The notes under the pieces are model-generated. The model was not told the origin of the DNA, searched no databases, and saw nothing but the letters and a program-made list of their open reading frames with translations. The position numbers and the translations under genes are program-made. Of a DNA stretch of 64,000 nucleotides, positions 1 to 8,790 are shown piece by piece; the stretch's first letter is position 1, and each line of letters begins with the position of its first letter. The stretch is taken from contig JAJFHU010000043.1 of assembly GCA_021775455.1 (NCBI GenBank), forward strand, positions 1-64,000. Direction: 5' to 3'. Origin of the DNA: Hyphomicrobiales bacterium (lineage in GTDB: Bacteria; Pseudomonadota; Alphaproteobacteria; Rhizobiales; Rhizobiaceae).

Positions 1-169
1 CAACCGCCCAGAACCTCAGAAAACTGGCAAAACTGATTCCAACACCAAGCTTCAGCGCATAACAGGTGCAAAAGCGAAGGTCGCACTCATTCAAATGCCT
101 ATCCAAAGCAAACAATCAGCCGAGTTTTTCAACGGAATAGGTCATAAACGGACGTGTCACCCCACCCCC
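1..169. other. Left edge, no gene recognised
   Basis: No recognisable gene. One forward frame (from base 2) stays open to about base 187, but its peptide (rich in K, Q and T) matches no family I know. The stretch near 119-137, containing GAGTTTTTCAACGG, resembles the ends of some insertion sequences of alphaproteobacteria. That is only an impression, and no terminal repeat pair can be shown because the window begins here. Confidence 0.25.
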
Positions 170-1375
170 TCACTCCACCGCTTTTAACTTCGGCTTCTTC
201 TCCACTTCCACGGCGGCAGGTTCCTGAAATTCAAGATCAGCGATCTTGTTGCCGCGTTTGGTGACCTTGTCGGATGAAGTAAGTATCAGGTCCACATCCT
301 TCTGGGCCTGCTGGAAGTGACTGGCGAGCTTGTGCACCCGGTCATCAAGCCGGGAGACATCCTCCATCAGCCGGATCACTTCACCCTGAATGAGATGCGC
401 CTGTTCACGCATGCGGGTGTCTTTAAGAACTGACTGGATCACCTGGATTGACAGCATCAACAGCGACGGAGAGACAATCACCACGCGGGCGCGATGCGCC
501 TTCTGGACGAGGGATTCAAAGTTCTCGTGGATTTCCGCAAAAATTGATTCCGACGGCACGAACATGAAGCCCGTATCCTGCGTCTCGCCAAGGTTCAAAT
601 ATTTTTCCGAAATCGCCTTGAGGTGAACTTCCACATCGCGGCGAAACTGCTGTCCTGCCGCCTTGGTGGCTTCCGGCGTTTCGGCCTCGCGAATGCGGTT
701 CCAGCTTTCAAGTGGAAATTTAGCGTCGATGACAAGTGGCGGCGTGTCGTTCGGCATCTTGATCATGCAGTCAGGACGTGAACCGTTCTCGAGTGTCGGC
801 TGGAATTCGTAAGCGCCCATCGGCAACCCATCCTGCACGATCTGCTGCATCCGCGCTTCGCCAAAGGCTCCCCGCGTTTGCTTGTTGGACAGGATCGCCT
901 GCAACTCCACCACCTGGCTGGCAAGGCCGGTAATATTGGTCTGCGCTGTATCGATCACCGCCAGACGCTCCTGCAGTTTGGCAAGGCTTTCCTGAGTGTT
1001 CTTGGTGGTCTCGGTAATCGACTGGCCAATCTTGCCGCTCATGCCCTCAAGGCGTTCATTGACAATCCGCACCATGTCTCCCTGCCGGGTGGAAAAGATT
1101 TCGCTCATCGTTTGCATGCGGCCGGTAAGCTCGTTCTGACTGGCAACAAGTTCCGCCATGCGGGCTTCTGCCTCGCGGGCACGTTCTATCGCTGACGCCT
1201 CATTTGCCGCCCGCCGGTTGGCACTCTGCCATGCCAAAATCAGCCAGATCAGGAGGCAGGCAAACAACGCCGCCACCATGTACAGCAGCACTTCACCCAT
1301 GGAAAATTCCCGGTTGCCGAATTGCAGCACGGTTTGCGAGAATATCGCGTTCAAATCGAGGTTTTGTGTTTCCAT
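170..1375 (-). CDS. rmuC: RmuC family protein
   Basis: A 401-residue RmuC-family protein. The family limits recombination at inverted repeats and is related to restriction-type nuclease folds; its biochemical activity is not well defined. The layout is typical: one N-terminal membrane segment (about 29-48), a long coiled coil (about 50-160), then the conserved core with the block NKQTRGAFGEARMQQIV (about 163-179), a PDCMIKMP motif, VIDAKFPLESW and a GFMFVPSESIFAEI block. It is transcribed divergently from def, with about 135 bases between the two starts. Length and start (ATG) agree with the family. Confidence 0.93.
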   Translation of the reverse strand: METQNLDLNAIFSQTVLQFGNREFSMGEVLLYMVAALFACLLIWLILAWQSANRRAANEASAIERAREAEARMAELVASQNELTGRMQTMSEIFSTRQGDMVRIVNERLEGMSGKIGQSITETTKNTQESLAKLQERLAVIDTAQTNITGLASQVVELQAILSNKQTRGAFGEARMQQIVQDGLPMGAYEFQPTLENGSRPDCMIKMPNDTPPLVIDAKFPLESWNRIREAETPEATKAAGQQFRRDVEVHLKAISEKYLNLGETQDTGFMFVPSESIFAEIHENFESLVQKAHRARVVIVSPSLLMLSIQVIQSVLKDTRMREQAHLIQGEVIRLMEDVSRLDDRVHKLASHFQQAQKDVDLILTSSDKVTKRGNKIADLEFQEPAAVEVEKKPKLKAVE

Positions 1376-1511
1376 GGCAGCAATTCATAACCGATTCTCT
1401 GGCACATAAAAAGAACAAAACAGGAATATCGTTGTGAGTCTGTTAATTGCCCCCGGTTGACGGTTGAAGCTGGATTGCCTATCTCAAATGCATTGAAGAC
1501 AGGCAGATTTC

Positions 1512-2111
1512 ATGAGCGTTCGTCCCATCATTATTCTTCCCGATCCGATCCTGCGCGAGGTGTCAAAACCCGTTGAGCGGGTTGATGATGAATTGCGCAA
1601 GCTCCTCGATGACATGCTGGAAACCATGTATGACGCACCGGGCATTGGCCTTGCCGGTATCCAGATTGCTGAGAAGCTGCGCGTGGTGACCATCGACTGC
1701 GGTGACCGCGAGGCAGAAGATGCAGCCCGCGCCAAGGCAGAGGAAACCGGCGAAGATCCGGAGAAAATAGAACCAGTCAAACGGCCAATGTTTTTCATCA
1801 ATCCGGAAATTGTTGCGTTTTCCGATGAGCCATCAACTTATGAGGAAGGTTGCCTGTCGATCCCGGAATACTACGCCGATGTTGAACGCCCCGCCGGTTG
1901 CATCGTTAAATATCTTGACCGTGATGGCAAGGAACAGGTGCTGGAAGCAACCGGCTTGCTCTCGACCTGTTTGCAACATGAGATTGACCATCTTGACGGC
2001 AAGCTGTTTATCGATCGCCTGTCAAAGCTCAAGCGTGACATGGTGGTAAAGAAATTCACCAAAATTGCCAAACAGTCCGGCAAGCTTCCAGACAAGCGGA
2101 TGGTGGGTTAG
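1512..2111 (+). CDS. def: Peptide deformylase
   Basis: Removes the formyl group from the N-terminal methionine of new proteins using a catalytic metal. All three motifs are visible: GIGLAGIQ (44-51, where the consensus is GxGLAAxQ), EGCLS (112-116) with the metal-binding Cys114, and HEIDH (156-160) with two metal-binding His and the catalytic Glu. At 199 residues it is longer than the E. coli enzyme because of an acidic insertion at about 65-90. It heads the def-fmt-truA operon; its TAG stop is followed directly by the fmt GTG start. Confidence 0.97.
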   Translation: MSVRPIIILPDPILREVSKPVERVDDELRKLLDDMLETMYDAPGIGLAGIQIAEKLRVVTIDCGDREAEDAARAKAEETGEDPEKIEPVKRPMFFINPEIVAFSDEPSTYEEGCLSIPEYYADVERPAGCIVKYLDRDGKEQVLEATGLLSTCLQHEIDHLDGKLFIDRLSKLKRDMVVKKFTKIAKQSGKLPDKRMVG

Positions 2112-3044
2112 GTGCCCCTTCGCATTGCTTTCATGGGAACGCCGGAGTTTTCCGTACCGACGCTGGTTGAGTTGATTGGGCAGGGGCACGAGATCGCCGC
2201 CGTATACACCCAGCCGCCGAGGCCTGCCGGTCGCGGTATGGATGAAAAGAAAAGCCCGATGCATGAGAAAGCCGAGACCTTCGGTATTCCGGTATTTACA
2301 CCAACGAGTTTTCGCAATGAGAGCGTGCTGGCCGAGTTCAGGGAATTGAATGCTGATGTGGCGGTGGTGATTGCCTATGGTCTGATCTTGCCGGAGGCAG
2401 CATTGAATGCCCCGCAACACGGTTGCTACAACGGTCATGCATCGCTGTTGCCTCGATGGCGTGGTGCTGCGCCAATCCAGCGCGCACTAATGGCCGGTGA
2501 CGCAGAAACCGGCACCATGGTGATGAAAATGGAAGCAGGCCTCGATACGGGGCCTGTAGCGATGGCCGAGCGTATTCGCATCAGCGAAAACATGACTGCT
2601 GGTGAACTTCATGACCGGCTTGCTACCACTACTGCTGATTTAATGGTGCGAGCCATGGGTGCGCTGGAACGTGGAAGTCTTGAGTTGGTCCCGCAGTCTG
2701 AAGAGGGCGTCACTTACGCCCACAAGATTGAAAAATCAGAAAGCCGGGTTGACTGGTCAAAGCCAGCACAGGAAGTTCACAATCACATTCGTGGTCTGTC
2801 GCCATTTCCCGGTGCATGGTGTGAAATGGATATCGGCGGCAAGCCAGCGCGCGTAAAGATCCTGCGCAGTGAAATGACTTCGGGTTCCGGTGCGCCTGGA
2901 GCTATTTTGGACAATGATCTCTCGATTGCTTGCGGCGATGGTGCTGTTCGCCTCGTTACCCTTCAACGGTCGGGTAAGCAGGTTCAAAATGCCAAAGAGT
3001 TCCTGCGTGGCAATCGTATTGAGGCGGGTGAGGTTCTCGGTTGA
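2112..3044 (+). CDS. fmt: Methionyl-tRNA formyltransferase
   Basis: Formylates initiator Met-tRNA with 10-formyl-tetrahydrofolate, the step opposite to deformylase in the same operon. The 310-residue protein begins [17 protein letters not shown], and the signature around [18 protein letters not shown] (about 112-129) carries the folate-binding and catalytic region. The C-terminal tRNA-binding domain follows from about residue 210. The start is GTG placed immediately after the def stop and in the same reading frame, so the ribosome binding site lies inside def. The stop overlaps the truA start by one base (TGATG). Confidence 0.97.
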   Translation: MPLRIAFMGTPEFSVPTLVELIGQGHEIAAVYTQPPRPAGRGMDEKKSPMHEKAETFGIPVFTPTSFRNESVLAEFRELNADVAVVIAYGLILPEAALNAPQHGCYNGHASLLPRWRGAAPIQRALMAGDAETGTMVMKMEAGLDTGPVAMAERIRISENMTAGELHDRLATTTADLMVRAMGALERGSLELVPQSEEGVTYAHKIEKSESRVDWSKPAQEVHNHIRGLSPFPGAWCEMDIGGKPARVKILRSEMTSGSGAPGAILDNDLSIACGDGAVRLVTLQRSGKQVQNAKEFLRGNRIEAGEVLG

Positions 3045-3790
3045 TGCCCCGCTACAAGCTGACAATCGAATATGACGGTGGGCCTTATTACGGCTGGCAA
3101 AGGCAGGATGATTTCATGTCAGTCCAGCAAGCGCTGGAAGAAGCTGTTGAGCAGTTCGCTCGCCATCCGGTGACCCTGTTTGCAGCGGGGCGCACAGACA
3201 CCGGAGTTCACGCATCCGGGCAGGTAGCCCATGTGGATCTTGAAAAAGAATGGAAGCCTGAGAAAGTCCAGGAGGCTTCAAATGGATTGCTGACTTTGGC
3301 AGGGCATCCCGTCAGTGTTCTGTCGGCAGAGAAAGTGCCGGAAGATTTTGATGCCCGATTTTCGGCAACGAAGCGACACTATCGTTACATCATTGTCAAT
3401 CGCCGGGCACCCCTGACCGTGGATGTTAATCGGGCCTGGCACGTCAAGCATCCTCTGGATGTAGACGTAATGCATGAGGCGGCGCAGGAGTTGGTAGGTC
3501 ACCATGACTTTACAACATTTCGCTCAACAGACTGTCAGGCAAAATCACCGATGCGAACAATGGACGAAATCAGCGTTACAAGAACTGATGGATCCCGAAT
3601 TGAAATCGCCTGTGTTTCCCGGGCTTTCCTGCACAATCAGGTTCGTTCAATTGTCGGATCGTTGCGACTTGTTGGTGATGGCAAGTGGAGCAAGACTGAT
3701 TTGGCTGCCGCCCGCGATGCGCTTGACCGGAAAGCCTGTGGCCCGGTGGCACCTGCCTGCGGTCTTTATCTTGAACGGGTTGAATACTGA
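3044..3790 (+). CDS. truA: tRNA pseudouridine(38-40) synthase
   Basis: Converts uridines 38-40 of the tRNA anticodon arm to pseudouridine. The catalytic aspartate sits in [13 protein letters not shown] (Asp52 counting from the ATG at 3044). The C-terminal part has [13 protein letters not shown], typical of TruA. It is 248 residues. I take the ATG at 3044, overlapping the fmt stop by one base, rather than the TTG three bases upstream. It is the last gene of def-fmt-truA, and a strong terminator follows 20 bases later. Confidence 0.96.
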   Translation: MPRYKLTIEYDGGPYYGWQRQDDFMSVQQALEEAVEQFARHPVTLFAAGRTDTGVHASGQVAHVDLEKEWKPEKVQEASNGLLTLAGHPVSVLSAEKVPEDFDARFSATKRHYRYIIVNRRAPLTVDVNRAWHVKHPLDVDVMHEAAQELVGHHDFTTFRSTDCQAKSPMRTMDEISVTRTDGSRIEIACVSRAFLHNQVRSIVGSLRLVGDGKWSKTDLAAARDALDRKACGPVAPACGLYLERVEY

Positions 3791-3810
3791 GTTGCGAGAT
3801 TAAGCAGAAA

Positions 3811-3838
3811 CCCCGGCAAAAATTGCCGGGGATTTTAT
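3811..3838 (+). terminator. Terminator after truA
   Basis: A perfect 9-bp stem (CCCCGGCAA / TTGCCGGGG) with a three-base A loop, followed by ATTTTATT. It closes the def-fmt-truA operon. The same hairpin cannot serve the oppositely oriented reductase gene well because the base run on that side (TTTCTGC) is short. Confidence 0.85.
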
Positions 3839-3899
3839 TGTGTTGGTAAAAATGCACGACGCACCCACGCCGGACTACTGTTTCGCTTTACCGCACAGG

Positions 3900-5000
3900 T
3901 TAGGCAGCCAACACTGCTTTCATTGTTGCATAGTCTGTATAGCCTTTGGCTCCGCCACCATAAAGAGTGTCGGGATCAAGTTCATTTAATGTCGAATTTT
4001 CTGCAAATCGCTCAACCAGATCCGGATTTGCAATGAACGGGCGACCAAATGCAACCACATCAACATCACCGCTTGTTATGGCTTCGGCTGCGAGATCTTG
4101 GTCGTAACCATTGTTGGCCATGTAGTTGCCTTTGAAAAGCGATCGCAGAATGGAAATGCTGGCCCCTTCAGGAAGTTCGCGGGGTCCACCGGTTTCACCT
4201 TCTACCAGGTGCAGGTAGGCAAGCCCGAATTCGTTGAGCTTTTCAATTACATGGGAAAACGTTGCCATGGGATCGCTGTCGCTTATTCCATTTGCATGGG
4301 AGAACGGGCTCAAGCGAATACCAATTCGTTTAGCCGGCCAAACTTCACCAAGAGCTTGGAGTATTTCGAATACAATGCGGGTTCTATTTTCAATCGAACC
4401 GCCATAGGCATCAGTACGCTTGTTGGAACTGTCGCGTATAAATTGATCAAGCAAATAGCCGTTTGCAGCATGAAGTTCAATTCCGTCAAATCCGGCTTCT
4501 TTGGCATTGATTGCTGCTTTGCGATAATCATTGACAATGCGGTTCATCTCGGAAGTTTCTAATGCTCTGGGTGTTGAGGTCGGTACAAATGATTTGCCAT
4601 CGAAGGTTTGTGTTTCCGCAGCTAGTGCGGAAGGTGCGACAGGTGCCTGTCCGCCTGGTTGAAGCGAAGTGTGTGAAACACGGCCGACATGCCAAAGCTG
4701 GATAAAAATCCGTCCGCCTTGTTCATGAACCGCATCGGTTACCTTTCGCCAGCCAGCAATCTGCTCATCACTGTGTATTCCAGGGGTCCAAGCATAACCC
4801 TTTCCTTCCGGCGATATTTGAGAAGCTTCAGAAATGATTAGTCCTGCGCTGGCGCGTTGGGCATAGTATTCAGCGTTGAGTTCATGTGGCACGTCTCCGT
4901 CTGCCAGTGCGCGGTTACGAGTTAGGGGTGCCATCACTATGCGGTTTGGCAGGTCAAGATCGCCTAGACGAACACCGTCAAAAAGTATTTCGTTTCTCAT
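3900..5000 (-). CDS. Old yellow enzyme family alkene reductase (NemA-like)
   Basis: FMN-dependent NAD(P)H oxidoreductase that reduces activated double bonds and electrophiles such as N-ethylmaleimide-type compounds. The start of the barrel, LPNRIVMAPLTRNRA, the FIQLWHVGRVSHTSLQPGG block with the active-site His region, the substrate-binding HAANGYLLDQFIRD, and the FMN phosphate loop near VVAFGRPFIANPDLVERF are all visible. The ATG at 5000 has AAGAGA upstream and gives 366 residues; further ATGs at 5018 and 5030 are possible. It is divergent from a TetR-type gene, and the operator-like repeats between them suggest induction by electrophiles, as in NemR-NemA systems. Confidence 0.92.
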   Translation of the reverse strand: MRNEILFDGVRLGDLDLPNRIVMAPLTRNRALADGDVPHELNAEYYAQRASAGLIISEASQISPEGKGYAWTPGIHSDEQIAGWRKVTDAVHEQGGRIFIQLWHVGRVSHTSLQPGGQAPVAPSALAAETQTFDGKSFVPTSTPRALETSEMNRIVNDYRKAAINAKEAGFDGIELHAANGYLLDQFIRDSSNKRTDAYGGSIENRTRIVFEILQALGEVWPAKRIGIRLSPFSHANGISDSDPMATFSHVIEKLNEFGLAYLHLVEGETGGPRELPEGASISILRSLFKGNYMANNGYDQDLAAEAITSGDVDVVAFGRPFIANPDLVERFAENSTLNELDPDTLYGGGAKGYTDYATMKAVLAA

Positions 5001-5057
5001 GTTATTTTCTCTTTTCATGCCGTTGATCATTGATTTTTCATCGGGGGTTAATTATTA

Positions 5058-5097
5058 TATCCATGTGGATAGAAATATATCTAGCCACTTGGATAGA
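5058..5097. promoter_or_regulatory. Paired operator-like palindromes between reductase and TetR gene
   Basis: Two related palindromes whose centres are 24 bp apart: TATCCATGTGGATA (5058-5071, perfect 6-bp arms) and TCTAGCCACTTGGATAGA (5080-5097, 7 of 9 pairs). Both share CCA-N2-TGGATAGAAAT as a direct repeat. The spacing puts two regulator dimers on nearly the same side of the helix. The position, between divergent reductase and TetR genes, and the likeness to NemR-type boxes (TAGACC/GGTCTA) point to autoregulation by the neighbouring regulator. Confidence 0.7.
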
Positions 5098-5122
5098 AAT
5101 TGCAAGAGAAAGAATCTGTTTT

Positions 5123-5710
5123 TTGCCTCGAGCACGTAAAATTGAACCAGCACAAGCAATTCAGGCAGCGCAATCGTTGTTCTGGAAGCATGGCTATGGC
5201 GCACTTGGCACAAGACAACTTGAAGAAGAAACCGGTCTAACCCGTTTCACCCTGCAAACCTGCCATGGCGGCAAAAAATCGCTCTTTCTGCAAACACTGG
5301 ATTCCTACCTTGATAATTTTGATGAAGAGTTTTTGCCTGGCATTGCTTCTGGTGACCTGGACGCCCTTGCAACCTGGTTTGAATCCCGCGCCAATCCGGA
5401 TAAAATGAAAGAATCCGGCTGCTATGGCTGTATGATTTTGAATGTAGCGATTGAATTTCAAGGACAGGATTCTGATATTAATCAGAGAACGGAACGATAC
5501 TTCAATTCCCTGCGCAGTTGTTTCACCGGGATACTGCTGAATGCTCAAAAAAAAGGCCGATTGAATTCGAAATTCAATATCGGCGCTAAAGCTGAAATTT
5601 TATTGGCAATTGCAATGGGGCTCAATGTTGTTATTCGTGCATCAGCCGACAATGCGGCAGGCAGGCAGTTGGCAAACTCGGCGGCCGACATGATTCGCAA
5701 CTGGTCGTAG
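5123..5710 (+). CDS. TetR/AcrR family transcriptional regulator
   Basis: N-terminal TetR helix-turn-helix: ARKIEPAQAIQAAQSLFWKHGYGALGTRQLEEETGLTRFTLQTCHGGKKSLF, followed by a C-terminal ligand-binding domain with a conserved ESGCYGCMILNVAIEF stretch, as in regulators of electrophile and quaternary-ammonium response (NemR/YcdC-like). The CYGC pair could be redox or electrophile sensing; this is inference. The start is unclear. In-frame ATG at 5063 lies inside the operator, so I prefer TTG at 5123 with AAGAGAAAG upstream, giving 195 residues. It is divergent from the old yellow enzyme it probably controls. Confidence 0.85.
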   Translation: MPRARKIEPAQAIQAAQSLFWKHGYGALGTRQLEEETGLTRFTLQTCHGGKKSLFLQTLDSYLDNFDEEFLPGIASGDLDALATWFESRANPDKMKESGCYGCMILNVAIEFQGQDSDINQRTERYFNSLRSCFTGILLNAQKKGRLNSKFNIGAKAEILLAIAMGLNVVIRASADNAAGRQLANSAADMIRNWS

Positions 5711-5767
5711 TACGCTGCGATTTGTGACATATGACGAATTGTATCTCTCGTGCGCAAACAATCGCAA

Positions 5768-6628
5768 CTATCCGAAAATGGTGATGACGATGATGCCCAG
5801 CGCCAGAAGGCAGGCTGCCGCCAAGCGTTGACGGATCAATCCTTCGCGTAGAAAAAATCCGCCCAAGGCCACAGAAATGGGTATCGATGCCTGTCTTATC
5901 GACGTGACCGCAGCGACATCCCCGCCAAGTTGGTATGCAAGCAGGATCAGGTAGTATGAAGCGTAACAGATCGCTCCAGGTATCAGAATGCGGAAATGAG
6001 ATGACCTTTTTGATGCTGTGGCCGTGACTTCAGTAGAACGCCGCCGGATCAACCATATCATGGTGTAGTAGGGCAACAGCGTGCCCTCTACCGCAACAAC
6101 GAGTACAGGCGGTGAAATTGTCTTCATCAATTGAGCATCAGCCAGGGAGTATATGCCCGTACCTGAAAGAGCAATTATTGCCAGACCAAGCGTTCCAGGA
6201 TTGTCCAGCAAATTTGTTCCAGGTCGATAGAGAATTAAAAATCCGCCGGCCACTGCCATGCCGATGCCAACCAAAACTGCAAGAGGATAGACCGTTCCAA
6301 GAACAAGAAAACTAAAAATGACAACGAATATCGGTGAAGCGCGGACGATCGGATAGTAAACCGAAAGGTCTCCGCGTTTCAGCGTCAACGTCAGGCAGGT
6401 GCCGTAGAGGATTTGACCAAGAACAGAGAACGCCAGCAAGGGCAATACATCCAACGCTGCAAAAAAATCAACTCCGGTTAGAAGACCATGAACAAGCCCG
6501 GTAAGTGCAAGCACCATTGTCAGATGGAGGAAACCGAGCTGCGGGTCGGCATGCTTCTTGATCAACAGGTTCCATATGGGATGAAGGGTAGCTGATGCCA
6601 AAACCAGCAATACGATCTTCAATTCCAT
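5768..6628 (-). CDS. EamA/DMT family membrane transporter
   Basis: A ten-helix drug/metabolite transporter family member (286 residues from the ATG at 6628) with the two EamA repeats; the first begins KIVLLVLASATLHPIWNLLIKKH. Repeat-end features such as GDLSVYYPIVRASPIFVVIFSFL and DVAAVTSIRQASIPISVALGGFFLREGL are characteristic. The substrate cannot be read from sequence. An inverted repeat CAGCACA/TGTGCTG (6639-6667) lies directly upstream of the start and could be an operator. The gene converges on the TetR gene with a 57-base gap. Confidence 0.85.
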   Translation of the reverse strand: MELKIVLLVLASATLHPIWNLLIKKHADPQLGFLHLTMVLALTGLVHGLLTGVDFFAALDVLPLLAFSVLGQILYGTCLTLTLKRGDLSVYYPIVRASPIFVVIFSFLVLGTVYPLAVLVGIGMAVAGGFLILYRPGTNLLDNPGTLGLAIIALSGTGIYSLADAQLMKTISPPVLVVAVEGTLLPYYTMIWLIRRRSTEVTATASKRSSHFRILIPGAICYASYYLILLAYQLGGDVAAVTSIRQASIPISVALGGFFLREGLIRQRLAAACLLALGIIVITIFG

Positions 6629-6822
6629 GAACCATCTCCAGCACAGCAACCTTTGATCATTGTGCTGTGGTCAGACAATAGCCCGATCAGGATAGGCAAG
6701 TGAAGTCAGTGCCAAATATTTTGCAAACATCAAGGCCGATAATTTCCCCGCCACTCAATCGACAAGAACCCTCATGAGTAATTCAACTGCCTATGGGGAT
6801 AGTAAATACCGTGGTGTCAGTT

Positions 6823-7020
6823 TCAGATTAAACCGAGCAATGAGTTTGCTGCAAATGCAACCTTGCTCGGCATGAAGGTACAAAGTGCCACAAATACCAT
6901 CGTGTAGAAACAAAAAAAGGCAACGCCTTTTTGAATGGGCTCGTCGACATCCAGCCCGTCAATCGATGGCTCTGCACCTACTGATTCTGATTTACCAAAT
7001 CCAATTCCAAATAAAGACAT
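6823..7020 (-). CDS. Small single-pass membrane protein, unknown
   Basis: A 65-residue open frame with a good ribosome binding site (GGGAGAAA, 5 bases before ATG). The N-terminal half is acidic and hydrophilic (SVGAEPSIDGLDVDEP), and residues about 31-56 form one hydrophobic segment, GVAFFCFYTMVFVALCTF followed by a charged residue. I do not recognise the family. A further small gene lies upstream on the same strand. It could be a small membrane-anchored regulatory or stress protein; no function is assigned. Confidence 0.5.
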   Translation of the reverse strand: MSLFGIGFGKSESVGAEPSIDGLDVDEPIQKGVAFFCFYTMVFVALCTFMPSKVAFAANSLLGLI

Positions 7021-7239
7021 GAAATTTCTCCCGGTGTTAAATCAAGGATCTGGTATAAACCAGGAAACTTAAGATCAACTTCAGTCAATGCATAAAAATT
7101 TAGAATTTTTGTTCTGCCGAGGATGCGGAAATTGAAATTATAAAGCTATGCAGATTTCTACCGGTATTGGGCGCGTGCATCTTTGCACCTGCACCATTCC
7201 GATGCGTCGACCTGTGCTCTTGTATCAGCGGGGGTATTG

Positions 7240-7422
7240 CTACTTGAGCAACTTCAGGAAACTGGTTGGCATCCAGGATTTCTTTCGCTCCTGTGCTTTC
7301 CAGTGGGGCTCTGTGCGAATGGGTGAGCGTCGACCAAAATGCTGTATTACATCCATGTCCTTGCCGGAAGATTGTGGCATTGTGGTTTTGGCATTCTTAA
7401 ATTCCAATGAAAACTTTCCCAT
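7240..7422 (-). CDS. Small basic protein, unknown
   Basis: A 60-residue frame from the ATG at 7422, preceded by GGGAG at a 7-base distance. The product is basic and polar (KSWMPTSFLKLLK at the end) with no signal or membrane segment. It is on the same strand as the small membrane protein at 6823-7020, about 220 bases upstream of it. A plus-strand frame (7148-7444) covers the same bases but has no ribosome binding site. Coding status is uncertain. Confidence 0.35.
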   Translation of the reverse strand: MGKFSLEFKNAKTTMPQSSGKDMDVIQHFGRRSPIRTEPHWKAQERKKSWMPTSFLKLLK

Positions 7423-7594
7423 CAATTTGTCTCCCTGCTATTAACAAACAAGAAACAATATGGGCCCCATTCATTAACACACGTTTGCCGGATTGATTAT
7501 CATTTTAACGATCCGGTGAATTTTTGATAACGGATAAAAAGCTGGTATTGGCGGGACAAGCTTCATTATTTATTCGAGCCACTGTTAGCCTTGC

Positions 7595-7787
7595 CGACCC
7601 TCCGGGTCGCCGCCCGTTCACGGGATGGCAGTTCCGCTGGTCGCGGAACTTTGTCCTGCCAAGCAGGGAATTCAATTTCCATAAATCTCCAATCCCTGCT
7701 GGTGAAACTGCGAGTACAATCCCTTCCCTGTCATCCTCGGGCTTGACCCGAGGGTCCACCCCTCGAACCACTCGGCCCGTGGATGAC
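7595..7787. repeat. Cluster of hairpin repeats
   Basis: Four inverted repeats packed into a gene-free stretch of about 380 bases: CGACCC-TCC-GGGTCG (7595-7609), GTTCCGC-N5-GCGGAAC (7631-7649), GCAGGGA...TCCCTGC (7663-7699) and CCTCGGG-N5-CCCGAGG (7735-7753). The last lies inside an outer pair GTCATCC (7730-7736) and GGATGAC (7781-7787). The TCATCCTCGGGCTTGACCC block looks like a dispersed intergenic element I have seen in many alphaproteobacterial genomes. The copy number cannot be judged from one window. Confidence 0.6.
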
Positions 7788-7803
7788 GGGGGATGTATTA
7801 GTC

Positions 7804-8709
7804 TCACCCCAACCGCTCTTCACACAGGCTCTTCACCAGTTCCAGCAACAGATTTGTCCGTTCGCCGAGCCATTTGAGGTCGTCGGAGGGAATTGAGAAT
7901 TTCTTTGAGTATCGCGCCTTTACATAGGCCTCTACCAACAGGTTGTAGGGTGCCTGTTGTTTTTTCGTTTGGCGCGGCCACACCTCAATGAGACGTTGGT
8001 CCAACTGTTCCGCATGAGAGCGCAAATGCTTGATGTTGTGGGTTTCCGGTGAGTGGAGCGTGAAAGTCAAAAGCAGGCAGTGATAGGCGCTTTCGACGGA
8101 CTGGTGGAGAAAAAAAGCGGCTAGTCTTTCATGACCATTCTTGACCGTGCGCTCAAAAATTTCATGGAACTGTTCAGCGTCAGGATACCAAGTTTCAAAA
8201 TATTCCCGTGCCTCCACCAGCGCCATTTCCGGCGAGAGCGGTTTCGGCTTGATGAAGGTTTTTGAACCCTTCAACTCGTAGAGCAGAATGCCTTCCCTGG
8301 CGATGTTGAGGAAAAACTGTCGACCACGCGCCAGCTTGTCGTTGATGTCGTGCAGCGTGTGGACGATCATCGTGTACTCCGGCCCTGGAACCGGGTGATC
8401 CGGTGACATCAGCCGCAACAGGCGGTCTTCGGCACGGTTGCGCCATTCGGCACCCGGATCGCAGAGCTTCTCGTTGTTGACGATTATCAGCAAATCATAA
8501 TCCGAGCGGTAGCCGTCAAGACGATTATCATCGACCCAGTCATCGCGGGCGTGCGAACCAAACAGGATGATCTTTTCAATCCGCGCTTTCTTCTTCCTCT
8601 CGGAAGTGGAAAGCTTCAGCGCTTCGTCAAATTCCTCATGGATAATTGCAACACCGCGCGCCAACTCCCGCTGTTTCTTCTCCGGCAGATGATCAAGGCT
8701 ATCGCGCAT
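7804..8709 (-). CDS. Nucleotidyltransferase-HEPN domain fusion protein
   Basis: A 301-residue protein joining a minimal nucleotidyltransferase (MNT) domain to a HEPN domain. The MNT signature is ILFGSHARDDW (49-58) plus SDYDLLIIV (69-77), giving Gly51-Ser52 and the metal-binding pair Asp70/Asp72. The C-terminal half (about 160-300) shows the HEPN pattern of helices, with ERLAAFFLHQSVESAYHCLLLTF, HNIKHLR and AYVKARYSKKFSIPSDDL. R195 and H202 form an R-x6-H pair that may or may not be the RNase motif. In split form these domains act as toxin-antitoxin pairs in which MNT modifies HEPN; in fused form the role is unknown. It stands alone, next to a repeat cluster. Confidence 0.85.
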   Translation of the reverse strand: MRDSLDHLPEKKQRELARGVAIIHEEFDEALKLSTSERKKKARIEKIILFGSHARDDWVDDNRLDGYRSDYDLLIIVNNEKLCDPGAEWRNRAEDRLLRLMSPDHPVPGPEYTMIVHTLHDINDKLARGRQFFLNIAREGILLYELKGSKTFIKPKPLSPEMALVEAREYFETWYPDAEQFHEIFERTVKNGHERLAAFFLHQSVESAYHCLLLTFTLHSPETHNIKHLRSHAEQLDQRLIEVWPRQTKKQQAPYNLLVEAYVKARYSKKFSIPSDDLKWLGERTNLLLELVKSLCEERLG

Positions 8710-8790
8710 GGGAGTGTTTTAGACACGGGAAATGATTCGGGAAAGGGGTGTCTGGTAATTTGAAAAACTGTTGCGTGTCCAATTATTCTC

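Noticed and set aside
1-137. Insertion-sequence end at the left edge
   Set aside because: Only a short resemblance near GAGTTTTTCAACGG; no transposase frame, no inverted repeat pair and no target duplication can be shown.
7148-7444. A 98-residue plus-strand frame over the small basic gene
   Set aside because: No ribosome site before its ATG, unusual Cys-rich composition, and the opposite strand has a better start.
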